From: Branchiostoma lanceolatum
Taxonomy: Eukaryota > Chordata > Leptocardii > Amphioxiformes > Branchiostomatidae
Reading direction: 5' to 3'
Assembly (NCBI RefSeq): GCF_035083965.1
Contig: NC_089738.1
Location: 14,658,734 to 14,722,733, forward strand
Length of the DNA stretch: 64,000 nucleotides
Of this stretch, positions 28,901 through 42,100 are shown piece after piece. A program made the translations under genes and the position numbers. The notes beneath the pieces were generated by a model. The model ran no database searches. It had not been told where the DNA came from and saw only the letters and a list, made by a program, of their open reading frames with translations. The first letter of the stretch is position 1. The number at the start of each line of letters is the position of its first letter.

Positions 28901-29987
28901 ATGGTCGGAAGTACAACACATTCCGACAGAGTGATCTCTGTGACATCAACCGAGGTACCTGTCACTGTGTACGGACTTGTCAAAGAGCTCTACACCATCC
29001 AGCCATTCATTGCTCTCCCCAAATCCAGTCTTGGTACAGAGTATGTGGCTGTGATGTACACACCAACCAACGGATATCCCAGTCAGTTCACCATCGCAGC
29101 TACAGAGGATGACACCACGGTTACCATCAGATCAATGGTGACAATTGAGTATGCAGGTTTAGCTCCGGTTACCCCAGCAGAGGATCTTACTCTTACAATC
29201 GGGCCCAGTACCATCGGTGCCGTACAGATAGTGGATCAAGAGGATCTAAGTGGTATGTTCAGAATTTTAACAAAATATAAGTTATTCTTGAACTCAGTCA
29301 TAGACTTAAGTTGATAACCTTATTTGTTTTTAGTATTTTACATCTACATGCAGTTTCATTGCCACCATATTAATCTATATGACTTCAAGTTGTTAGTGCA
29401 TCACATATATATGTATAATTATATAAAAAGTTGATGAAGTATTCCAAAAGGATATCATGGGAGATACCTGCTGATAAAAGACTTTGAAAGCAGTTTTTTC
29501 CATGATACCCTGTTGGAATACACATTAAGTTTTTATTTTAGCTACTAACGTTATATGGGATGCACTAACAGATGCTTTTTTATTCTATTTTAGTTCACTT
29601 CATTTTATTACTGCCTTATGTCATACAAACTGCCATTCACACTAACAACGAGAATGTCTCCATTGACAGGAACCTACATCACATCGAACAAGCCCATTGC
29701 TGTGTACTCTGGCAACCAGTTTGCTGAGTTCCCGGGGAGCCCTCCCGGGGGACACATCCAGCAGCAGCTAACACCTGTCAGCAGCTGGGGCAAGACCTTC
29801 ATCATCCATGCAACTTCTGCAAATGTCTTCAGGTACAGCATGTAGATACCTACACATGGCTAGCAGCATTTCATTATGTTTTGAAAAATTTAGTGACTGC
29901 ATTCTTCAAGCATGCTGAGAAAGTGTTTTGTTGAATGTGTAGCTTAGGTTAGAAAACTGTTAGAAGTTGAGTTAGTGACTAAACCAC

Positions 29988-30053
<66 letters not shown>

Positions 30054-30090
30054 TGTGTGTGTACATATATGTATGTGTATATACATATTT

Positions 30091-30129
<39 letters not shown>

Positions 30130-33100
30130 TGTGTGTGTATGCAGAAAGAGGGTGGGAGGAGGAAGGATTCTTGGCATTCTATTTTTGTGAACTCTGGCAA
30201 TGAGAATGCGATGTTTCCATCACTGTCTTGATTCAGTCACATTGTCGATTTCTTCACCATTGTTTTCTTTGTTTCTGTTGCTAGGGTGACAGCAGCCTTT
30301 GAATTCACAACAGTCACTCTCAGCAATGGAATGACACAGAATATTGATGTTCTGTCCATGTGGGAGTTTGACTTCAGTGAGACGACGTCATTTGATCAGT
30401 ACTTCATTATGACATCCACGCAGCCAATTCAGGTTGTTGTGTTCCAAAAGGGAAGATCGGTGAACAACATTCAGATGGGACCAACCATGCTGGTAAACCA
30501 TTCACAGTGATAGCTGTTGTACCCTAATTTGCTTCCTATGAGTATATTTAGATACCTATGAAATATTTGAAATACTGATAATTGAAATTCTCATAAAATA
30601 AGAAGATCATAGTAATTTTGTTTTTTGGTATCTTTAATTCCTGTTTGGCTTGGAGCAGTCTGTTGTTTCTTTGTGAAAATAATCGTAATAGTAGCTGATA
30701 GATGTCAATGGACTGGGACATGTGCTTGATTTTTTGCATTAATGATAATACTATAACAGTAACTGTTATTCTCGAATGATGATATAATATTTGGGAGTGT
30801 ACCTACTTGTACTTGTTGAGGTCTTCTCATCAATCATTTGAGTGACCTGTGCCAAAATGAATGTTTCTCCATCTTTGGAAGTGACTCAATGAAAATGTAT
30901 AATTTTGTTATTGTATCCCAACTCAACATTAAAAGTTTTTGTTTATTTGTTTGTAGACCTTGTCCCCTACTGAGCAGTGGGCGTCAACATACAGCCTCAC
31001 TACCTTAGAACTCCCAGGAGTCTCCAGCACACCCAATCTAGTCCTCTTTGTGAGAAGTGCCGACATCAGCGGTCTTCGTTTTGAAGGTGAAACTTCAGAA
31101 TTTCCTTAACCCGCCATGGAGAGAGAATGTCCACTTGTACTTAATGTACTTATTGTAATTGTTCACTTTTGAAAATACATGTGACCTGAAGTCAGTGTAA
31201 TATATTGTTGCATTTGACAATAGATGAATTGATAATCTCACTGTATTCATTCAACGTTGTATTCTGCTACATGCATTTCACTTTCCACAAATCGGAGCAC
31301 CAAAACATTTTTGTTGTTGTTGTTAGTAGAGTCCTAACACATTCAAAAGGAGGATCTTAGAAATCAAAATTGATATACAAAACATATATTTCCAAATGGA
31401 TATTGTGTTTTGCATGCTAAAGGCAGACCTCAAACACAGTGGACTAGGTCCCACAACAACAGAAAAGAAACTCTAGGTCCCACTACAAAGATATGAGAGC
31501 TTAAAGATTGCAAGACGCAGTGGAAGTCTCCACAACTGCAGATGCAGAAACCAGTATATGATGATGATTCATTGGTTGGCAAAGTTGCTCCCTGTGGTCT
31601 TACACGATGCCTGTTAATTTTGTACCAGGTGGGCGACTGCCACTAGGCACCGCGTGGAGGAACATTCCCAACTCTGATCTGTCCTGGGTGATGATGCAGA
31701 TATCTTCTGGCACTTCCAGAATCTGGCACGTCAGTCCGCTGGCCAGATTTGGAGCTTTCGTCTACAGCTTGGCAGCTGATGGGTCAACTTATGTTGTTCC
31801 AGGTACAGTATTGTGAAGACTGTAGATTGCTTGTGATCTTAATAGTGTCTGTAATGCTGTTGCTTAAGCCACTCCTATTTCCTTTGTTCCCATGCATCTT
31901 AAAGCAGAAACCAGGCAAAAGATTAACATGAAAACAGTCAGAGGTCTAAGCTTTCAAGTTTTCAAAAAGATTTGTATTGATATTCTTCTTCCTTTTTCAG
32001 CATTGTTTCTTTCAAGAAAATAAATCGGTTTCTAGTTCTTATGTAACAAACATAAAGAATGTTTGTCATGCTGTCCTTCTTTAGAATATACAGAATGGCT
32101 GTGCTCTCCTCTCAATTTCTCAATCATATACGGTATCATGTTTTATTAGGATTTTGCTGAGTGCAATTGTCTTGGATTCAAAGTCAGCTTTTATGTTCAT
32201 CACTATGATCTAATTACAAAATGTGGAATAGATTTTCTCAACAACTGTAAATTGTATGATCCAAAGTGGTATATATACACTATGTATGAGTTTGTTACAA
32301 CTTCTTTCCATTCCATCTTTGTTGCAGCTGGATACCACCTGTCCCCACTGGCAGTGTGTGACCGAGGCAACAGCACAGCAGGAGATGGGAAGGACAATGA
32401 CTGCGACGGCCTCTTTGATGAGGAGCTGCCCAATGGCATCGATGACGACATGGACGGGACTATTGATGAGGCTGACATGGCACTTAATCCCGTAAAAGTC
32501 TTTTTTTAATATTTCCATTATCTATTTTGCACCAATAAAAACAATATATAATTTTTTACCTGTTTACTCTTAACACTGTTGATACAACTGTCAATGGCAG
32601 ATGTATGGAAGGCAGACTTATGCTAGTTTGGACAATATTCAGATTTCTGTTCTTATGTTTATTGAATTCTTTCCCTTTATTATGTTGTTTCTGTAGTGTG
32701 ACAGAAACCCTTGCAGCAATGGTGTTTGTGAGGTGACCAGGGGAGGGTACCAGTGCCGCTGTGACGAAGGCTTCTCAGGCTTCTCCGGTGATATTAGTAA
32801 GCCTTTTAATATCCTTGATGACTGCTGTCATTAAGTATATAGCATTACAGTTATACTTAAAAGAAGATGTCACTGGTGAATTTTTTAAATTTTTTGATAT
32901 AGCATCAACAAAGTCTGATGGTGAAAGAGTCTTAGAACTGTTTGCATGTTTTATTGGTGAATGATGTCTAGTCTAGTACCAAGGATAGTTTCTTCATAGT
33001 ATTTTAAGAGGAATACTGATGGATAATAATGTGTATGGGTGGCGATTTATATAAAGATACAATAAAATGGTTTATTTGAATTATTTGCCATTACTCCATG

Positions 33101-36100
33101 TGTTTGCATTGTTTGCTGATGGTATCAACAGACAAAATAGCACTTAAGTGTTACAACAAATGGCATTCAGCACCAAGGACAGATGCTATTGTATGGATTT
33201 TGAAGCAGGAATGTATTTTTACGTGCTTTAGATGCTTGATATGAATCAGATAACTTTGATTCCTTTTAACAGAACCATAAACGAACACAGCTGCTGTATG
33301 AAATGGCAGACAGTCGAATGTCTTAACTGACTACCTAGTACAGTGTGCAAAGTGCTACGGAATGTCAATGAGCAAGTATCACAGCAGTACTTTTTCTTTG
33401 AGAGCAACATTCATTCTGCATACTGAAATGAACACTTCTATTCTCAGGCCTTGGTGGGCTGGATGGACCAACATGGCTACTCAGTGAACCAGGTTGGATT
33501 GCAGAGGAGGACATGGCTTGGGAGACTGCAGCAAATCTTACTCTGGATGATGACAACGCGACCTGCTGGAATCCCGGCAGTGGAACCCGGTACCTGACTT
33601 TCAACCTCGGCAGTCCCCATACAATCTTCCAGGTATCAAGAAATTTTGTTCATTGACAATTTTGTCTTTTTTATATAACGTTACGGAGCCACTAGTAATC
33701 TTTTCATATTGACAAGACTGCTGACACATCTTGAACAGCACATTGTGAACTATGCTCATATATAATTGGCCATTCAGTGTAATATAACCAGCTGCTCCCG
33801 CGCAGCGTGCCTGCAAAGCTGGTGTGTTACGCCGAAGGGCGGTTATACCGGCTATAGTATACAGATATAATGTACATGTATCAACAGACAATGTGCCAAC
33901 AGAACTAAAATCAATTCATGACTGTATGGTAATTTTGTCTCTCTTTCACAGGTTCGTTTCACTGGTAAGATGCCATCAGACTTTGTTCCCAAATCTGTCA
34001 TGCTACAAGTGCACAGAGGCCCCGCTGGCAACTGGACAGATGTCAAGAGAGTGGCAGTACCAGAAATTCTGAATGGTCCGATAAGTTTTGGCGGTTTCTC
34101 TGCAACTGGTCGTCTCTGGAGGCTGCAAGTTTCTGACACTCACTCTGAACTTTACAACCCTCAAGTGTGTGAACTGCAGTTTTTTGGACAAGAAGGTTTG
34201 TATCACTAACTCACTCACTCACTCCAATTTATTGCCTGTTGTACTTAATGTCACAAAGCTCAGATGTGATTGAAAATTAACAATCTTAGAATTAGATGAT
34301 TTAGACAAACTGCCAAAGAAGAGAAATTGCTCTTTGAAATGATTTTCTAAGGAAAGTGGCAAATAGCTTTGATAATTTAAAGTTGCATTACCTGTACAGT
34401 TAAGTCCAATGAAGTGTCGTTTCTGAATATGTGTCATCATCCACTGAGCTAAAAGCAATTCACTGCTTCAGGTTTTCTGTTTATCAGAATATTGTTTGAA
34501 ACTTAAACTGTGACTTTTAATTGTGACTTGCACTGACTTTGAGTTGTTAGTTTAAAGTTGCATTACCTGTACAGTACTGTGAGTCCCTTGAAATGAAGTT
34601 TCTACCTAAGATGTGTCTTCATCCACTGAGCTACAAGTAATCCACTGCCTCACTTTTTGGTTATCAAAATATCGTTTAAACTTAATTGTGATCTGCACTG
34701 ATTATTTTAATGAACTGTTTCAGTTGTCTCCACGAGCTACACACTACTACCACTGCAGGAGACTTACACAGAGAACCTAGTCAGCACACAGGGCAAGACA
34801 GCACTGGCTGTTAACGTGGAAACTAATGTAAGCTGCTTATTTGTACATCTTGATACCTTCAGCTAAAACATTTGCTAGCCTACATTGGACACTTCTAAAT
34901 CGAAAAGCTTGTCATATTTCTGGCTCACTTTGACCACACTTGTCACAGCTATCCGGTATTTCAGGCAAAAGCTACATTTTTATCTTTTTGTCAGATTTCT
35001 ATAGTTATAAAGATTGTATAATTGTCTTTCACCTACTAGGTGCTTAACTACTACAGCATGAGACCAGATTTTTTGGGCCTGTATGGTCTGCAAGTTACAG
35101 ACATCAAGCCTTTGTAAGTACTTTTCAAATAACTAGAGATACATGAAGGAGTACTCAATTCTGAAGGAAAAGGATGTCAACCTGGAAGAGGCCTAGAAAT
35201 TGACAAACGTAGCACATCCTTTATACATTAAGTTCAGTATCATAGAATGATAGCTTGATGTCTCTTGATCATTTGTAGGTATGTTGTTCTATGGTCCTGG
35301 TGGGACATCCTGGTTCTAGAGCTCATTATGCAATTTTATGCAAATGAGGTAGTTATGCCATGAATTGAGAAGAAAACAGCATATAACGGATAACATTCCT
35401 GTTTGATCTGTCATGAAATATGGAATGACCTCCATCGTAAAAACCAGTCAGGCACAGTTATGTAACTCAAGTAGTGTATTTTGATATTATAGCTGTGAAA
35501 ATTTGAATGACATTAATCACATAAGCCTATGTTTTCTACAACTTACAATTTAATGTCTGGTATCAGGCAGGGATGTTTAAAGCAGATGTAAGCTTCTCAG
35601 TATCATGTTTGACTTTTGTTCATACACCACCACACAGGGGTGCCTATGTGGCTGCAGAGGTGTCCTTCATTTCCTCTGCCAGTCAAGTCATGTACCAGGA
35701 GATGGCTCTTCAAAATGCTGTTGCTATGGGAATGGTCAACAACTTAGCTGTCACCAATGACACTGGGATAACGCTAACACCAAGAGGTAAAGGAAGGCAT
35801 TTCTGTATTGCAATAGGATCAGTCATGTACTTGAAGTTTCTATGCACAAAGAGTATTTTGCTTCACCACATTGAAGCTTTGAACAAAAGACATGCGTGTC
35901 TGATTGATTTCAATACAAGTCCTAGTTTTTATGCTTAGTGGTACCTGCTTACTGAATGATATCATCACATAAGTCCATAGAGAACAAATCTAAACTAAAA
36001 GTAATTTGTGTTTGGCCATCTTCAATTTCTGCTTTCGATCATGTTTGACTGCTCTAGTTGTCTGACTCCCCCTGTACTATTCTCTTTCAGTTCCTCCATG

Positions 36101-39100
36101 CACTGTCCCAACAGACCTTGTTTTTGCTATTGATGGCACTGTGTCCCCCAGCACCTTCAGTGCCATAGTGGCCTTCATCAAGAGAGTTGTGCACACTTTC
36201 ACCATTGGGCCTGAAGCAACCCAAGTGTCTGTGGCACAGGGAGGCAGTTCACCAAGGCTAGATTTCCCTCTGAACCAGTTCCAAAGCCTGCAAGGGCTGA
36301 TACAAGGTCTTGATGCCATACAGCAGACAGACATGCCAGGAGAAGGCAGGAGGTTTAGCCATCTTGGAGTTTTCTTGCAAGGGAATGGAGGAAGGACAGG
36401 AGTTAACAGGTGGGATGAATTATATGTAGAGGCTATGGGCGATGATGGAGTCAGTTATAGATATTTTTATTAGATATTGTTTCCATGTTGAACTTCATGA
36501 GTGGGTACATTGTATGCTAATTTGATAAGTCTACCACAATTAGTAGAGATTAAATATTGTCAAACAAAAAGTTTATCATGCATTTAGTTCTGCTTAAAAT
36601 GAAAGTAATTACATTGACTGTAGTACTGATACTCTTTCTTTAGAAATCATGGGAGCTGTACTTTTAAGCAGATTCTGCTCATATACTTCTGCTCTTGTAA
36701 ACTTTAAAATAAGATTTTATTACTCTTACACAGGCTGGCAGTTTTTGTCACTGATGGTGTGACGGATGCAGCAGATTTCCAACGTGCATCTGAAAATGGT
36801 GTTGTCACGTTCACTGTTGCCATTGGTGATGATGCTGACCTGGGTAGCTTAGAAGCATTCAGTCCATCCACTAACTTTGTGTTCCGCGTGAGTGACTCAT
36901 ACGGGCTGGTAGATCTGGGCAACAGATTGCCAAGGAAGCTGTGTGAAGGTATGTTTTCCATATGAAATTCTACATCTTAAAAATTCTGATGTAACATTAG
37001 ATTGTAAGAAAAAGCTTAGATGGTTGATTACTTGAGCAGATGCCTGCAAATTTTGTGAGACAATTACGTTAAGAATTGCAATGTACAACCTAACACTAAG
37101 ATTGTATATTTCGTTAACTACTAGATTGTATATAATGTTACTTTAATTTATGCTTTTAGAGCTTGTAAAATGTAAAGAGAGAATCATGCATCAAGGAAAC
37201 ATACTTGTAAAATGTATATAATGATATTTTGTCTGTCCAATGATTCAAGATTGTCTGTACTTTTGACAGTTGGTGTGACTAGCTACATGACCGTGACCTT
37301 GGATGTGAACTACACCGCCGAGTTCCTGACTGCAGCTTCACCGGGATTTACTGCGCTCAACCTTGCTGTTAAGACCACCGTGTGTTCCATATTCTTACCT
37401 GCTGTATTATAACATCTTATTTCTTTATGGAAAATCCTGTTTATGATAATTTGCTTTCCTGTGGCTAAGCTTTTGCATGCATTTTACCCGTAGTTCACTA
37501 TTGTGTGGGCATTCTAAACCTGGTAAAAAGTCAACAGTGAATCACGCAGAGTGAATCAAAAACAATATCTGTACAGAAGACTGAGTAGTTAATTGTCTCA
37601 CATTGATATGTTTATTGAACAATAGTTGAGCAAAGGTATGACTACTATATTGTTAGGATTATCTTCAGGCAGAACTTATCTAAAGATATTCAGTGCTACT
37701 TACATTTTTGTCAATGTCAATACTAAAACAGAGCTAGCAGTTTGGTTGTGACTGTGATACAAGACTATGGAACTAGTGTTTCTACCCTGGTATCTCATTG
37801 TTTTGAAACTTTCCATGCAGTTTTTGACGGGCCTTCAAGATATGTTTGGTTTCCAAGCTGCACAAGTCGTCAACCTCATGCCTGGGTATGCAATGCTCCC
37901 TGTATTAACATTTTCATTTTGATTTGGATTTATCCATTATATTGTGTAGCACATTTCATATACTGAATCATGTTTTGTGAGGAAAAAATGGCCAAAGTTC
38001 ACTTTTCATATCATGTTTTTTCCATGTTTTCCCCATGATGTAATAGTCCCATGTATAGCACACGTGCTAATATCCGGGTGATTGCCGGGGCCTATGCTTT
38101 GGATGCCATTCAACAGAAGGTCTTGAACATCTCTGCAGCTGGACAGTTTGGTTCCTACAGCTTTGACACAGCAACCATCACATATGACCAGATTGGTATG
38201 GCTACTGTCTTAGTTGTAGTTGTGGTTCCTAACTTATAGGCATTAGTTATCACACTTGCACTTGATAGGATGTCTTAAAACTTACAAAAATTTTTATGAT
38301 TTTCAACAGCTCTGTTAATTATTCAATTCAAAAAGTTTACAGAAGATTCACTTTGATGAGATAAAGAAAATTAATTGATTGATTGATTAAAATTGATAGA
38401 AAATCTATATACTAAAAAACTAACAAAAGAGTCCTTGAAATAGATACTCATTAATAGGGAGTAATGAGCTGTTTGCATGACACATTCATTTCTCTGCCTG
38501 TAGCAAATCAGTTCCTGTATGGCTACATTCAAGTCCGCACAGTGTTCATGCAGAGCTACAGAGACCAGTTTTCAGCATCATACAGAATGCTAGCCAGCAG
38601 TGTTAAACTGAATGTAAGAGTAATACGTTTTTTCTTCTTTTCCAAATATGCAACTGTTTTGAGTGCCTGTAAAAGAGGAATATGTATATCATCTCATCAC
38701 AATGTTTGTAAAGTTTTTTATTCGTTGCTACTATAATATAACTAATTCAAGGTGTACCTACCTCGGCCTTTGTTTAAAATGAAAAAGCCTGCAAAATAGT
38801 TTTCCTTTGAGCTTATCACATAAAAACAGTTGATTCTAAGAAAATGTTATTTTGTAGGTTCTCCGTATCTTCAGTAGTCTCTACGGGGTTCGATCAATGG
38901 CAGTTACAAATATCAAGCCAGGGTGAGTAACATATTGTTTTGTTTAACTTTTCTGAAGAAGAACTGCTAATGACCACATATTGTGCAGAGTCTAACCATA
39001 ATCATATCTTTATGGGGAACAGAAACTCTCACCAGGAAGTAGAATTGTTGCTTACAAATGAATGTGCTTAAGAAGCCAAATTGGTGAAGAGGAATGCCTT

Positions 39101-42100
39101 TTTTCACCTTAAAACAAAATCAATGTACAACCATTATGCTTTCCAAATGGCTATAAGTCGTAGATGAAATGAATGTGTCTAAAAAGCCAAATTGGTGAAG
39201 AGGAATCCCTTTTTTCACCTTGAAACCAAATCAATGTACAACAATTCTGTTTTCAGCACCATGGCTACAACAACCTGGGTTGACTTCCAGATGAACTGTG
39301 CTCAAACAGCTGTACCCAGCATCGTCACCTCCTACCTGAATGTCACTGATTCATATCCGATGGTTGGAACTCTGGATATCCTCCCTGGGTCTGGGTATCT
39401 ATCCATTGAAGGTTAGTATCACATTCTAAATATTTACAAGATCAGTTGTTGATATGAACATAGTTAAGAATGTTTGCCTGCTATAAGTTTTTAATTCAGT
39501 AACCTGTCTCCTTCAAATGCGCCTTGCAGATAAAAACTTTTCCAACAAAATGTATTGTACTTTGGACTTACATCAAGCGTTAAGGTGCAATTGATGATGT
39601 AGCATAACTTGAAGAATGATCTTGTAGGACATTATGGTAATGTTTGCTTATTTATCCATCTGAAGATGGATACAACTTAAGCACAGGTTAGGACATAGAT
39701 GATGGTTTATCAATTTTACCTTGTCTTTCTTTTGATATTTGGCCATATGGATCTTCATATCTTGGTTTTGTTCCAGATAATGTGTGTGAGTCATGCTACA
39801 TTGTACTTTTCTGGTGAATTTTAATAGAATTATTATCCAAAAATGTGTTGCAGCGCCCCAGTGTGGAGTGGAGGTCGACCTGGTGCTTGTACTTGATGAC
39901 TCAGGCAGTGTTGGGGCTGATAACTTCAATAAGTTAAAGGGATTTGTCAAGAGGCTCACCACCCAATTTGAGTTTGGACAAGACGCAACAAGGTAATGGC
40001 TGCAGACAAATGTGACATACGTGTCTGTGACTGTGATATTGCTGAGCAATAGTATAGTTCCCTCATATGGATGTCATAATGGATTGTGTATATGCAGTGA
40101 GGGAGTCTCTGACTGGAGTACTGCTTCTCTCCGCTATAAGTAGCCAAGAACACAATCCCCAAAGTAACTGTCAGTGAGAGGCTTACAAGCTATATCTTGA
40201 TATCTGATGTAATGATAGGGGCTTATTGAATGATTTTTTGGTTTGCTTATGTCAACAGATACTAGTTGTTGATTTAATAATTGATACCCTGTTTACCCAA
40301 TCAATGTTGTGTAGAATTGATTGATAATCCTTTTTTCCAAATAAGATGTGACCTGTGTTTTCTTTCCGACTCTAGACTTGGCATCCTTCAGTATTCAACC
40401 GATGTAAAAACTGTCTTCAGTCTGAATTCTTATGGCACTTTGGATGACATCAACACAGCAATTGATGGCATGATGTACAAGGGTGGAGGCACCAACACTC
40501 ACCTGGCCCTCTACGAACTGGTCAACAATGCATTCAGGTAAATAAACCCATTGTGTTTGTCATAATGTGTTCTTTCTGTATAATGAATGACCTTTCTGGC
40601 CACAATATAGTAAGTCTTAAAGATGATCAAAAGAGAGGATTCACTGAGAAGCCTTAACAAATCTGATATTGAATGATTTAAACGATTAAGCACAGAGAAG
40701 GACCAAAATACCCCTTAGAAGAATTCTGGCTTGTCAATAGCTGATGTTACTACAATGTCTTTGTTGTTTCTCGATATGATATATTAGGAATATCCAAAGG
40801 ATACACAATACTTATTTGTGGAATACCTACCTGAAACTGTTGCAAACAGTTGTTTTTATCTAAAATTTACATATGACTGTTCAGCTTGCAGAATGGTGCT
40901 CGGCCCACAGCCAGCAAGGTTGCAGTCATCATCACGGATGGGAAGTCCTCCCAGTCCATCACCAGGGCTGTACAGGAGGTCAAGACTGCAGGAATCATCG
41001 TGTACGCCATGGGTGTTGGCAGTGGCGCTGACCAATCAGAGCTGCAGGAGATTGCAAGTTCTTCAGACAGAGTTTTCAGTGCACCAAACTATGACTCCCT
41101 GCTCTCCCTGACAGGGGGTCTAGCCAATAGGTTCTGTGATGGTGAGAAACTGCCTGCATTTTTTTTACTTTCCTTCCTTGTTCTCTTTCAAAATATATGA
41201 TTGTGTGATATGTGTTTCTTTCTTTCTGTCTCAATGTAAACGTCTATCTATTTTACTGGGCAAAGCCCTCATTCAGGGGCACCCTGCCCAGGTGCATGGC
41301 AATAGTGTGGCCACTGGCCAGTGGTGGTGGTGCTGAAATAGAAAAGAATTTATATTGATTCTGAAAATTCTGGTAACAAAACTCTGACAGTTATAGTTTC
41401 ACATCTTACATCCCATTTCACTTCGTCTTCTTCAAAAGGACACCAGTTTCTTCCATCCTTCTTGGTCTCCTGATAGTCTTATTGTGTCTCAATAAAATGA
41501 TAAATCTAGACAATGATGTAACCTGTTGATATATGTATATTGATATGCTTAGAATCATTCTGTATGATCCATTGCAAAATTATTAGGTGTATATTTTCCT
41601 TTTACTCCATCTATGAACTTAATTGTTTGTCTCTCCTAAATTACAAATTATTGATGTGATAAACTTTGTTGATTAATGGATTCATCACATTGGACCACAT
41701 TATGTTTATCAGAGACTGAGTCATTAATGTTTTGCTAATGTTATGATTGTCACAATCAGATGGCAGCAGTGTAATAAGTGTGGCCACAATAGATGTTGAC
41801 GAGGACTTCAATATTGAATTGTTGAATGTGACATCAGACACCTTCATCAGTCTCCGAGCAACAGTGCTTTATCAGGTAATGCACTGATTAGTTGAGCTGT
41901 TTAAGCAAAATTTCATAAATCATATGTTTGCTTAGCATGTAGTTTGCTTGAAGAAGACATAAAAATGTTTGTAAATTGAATATATATTTTCTCAAAACGA
42001 ATATAGATCTATTTACAAAATCCCTTGCAAATGTTTGTGAACATGGGAATGTTCACATGGGAATGTTCACATTATTTCTTTTTACTTACTCTTGATTCAG

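Noticed and set aside
29439-29521. Foldback as a microRNA precursor
   Set aside because: The arms pair imperfectly around a long centre and nothing indicates processing; a small mobile-element remnant is equally likely.
29944-30231. Frames of CVCVCV on + and THTHTH on -
   Set aside because: Translation of a (GT)n microsatellite.
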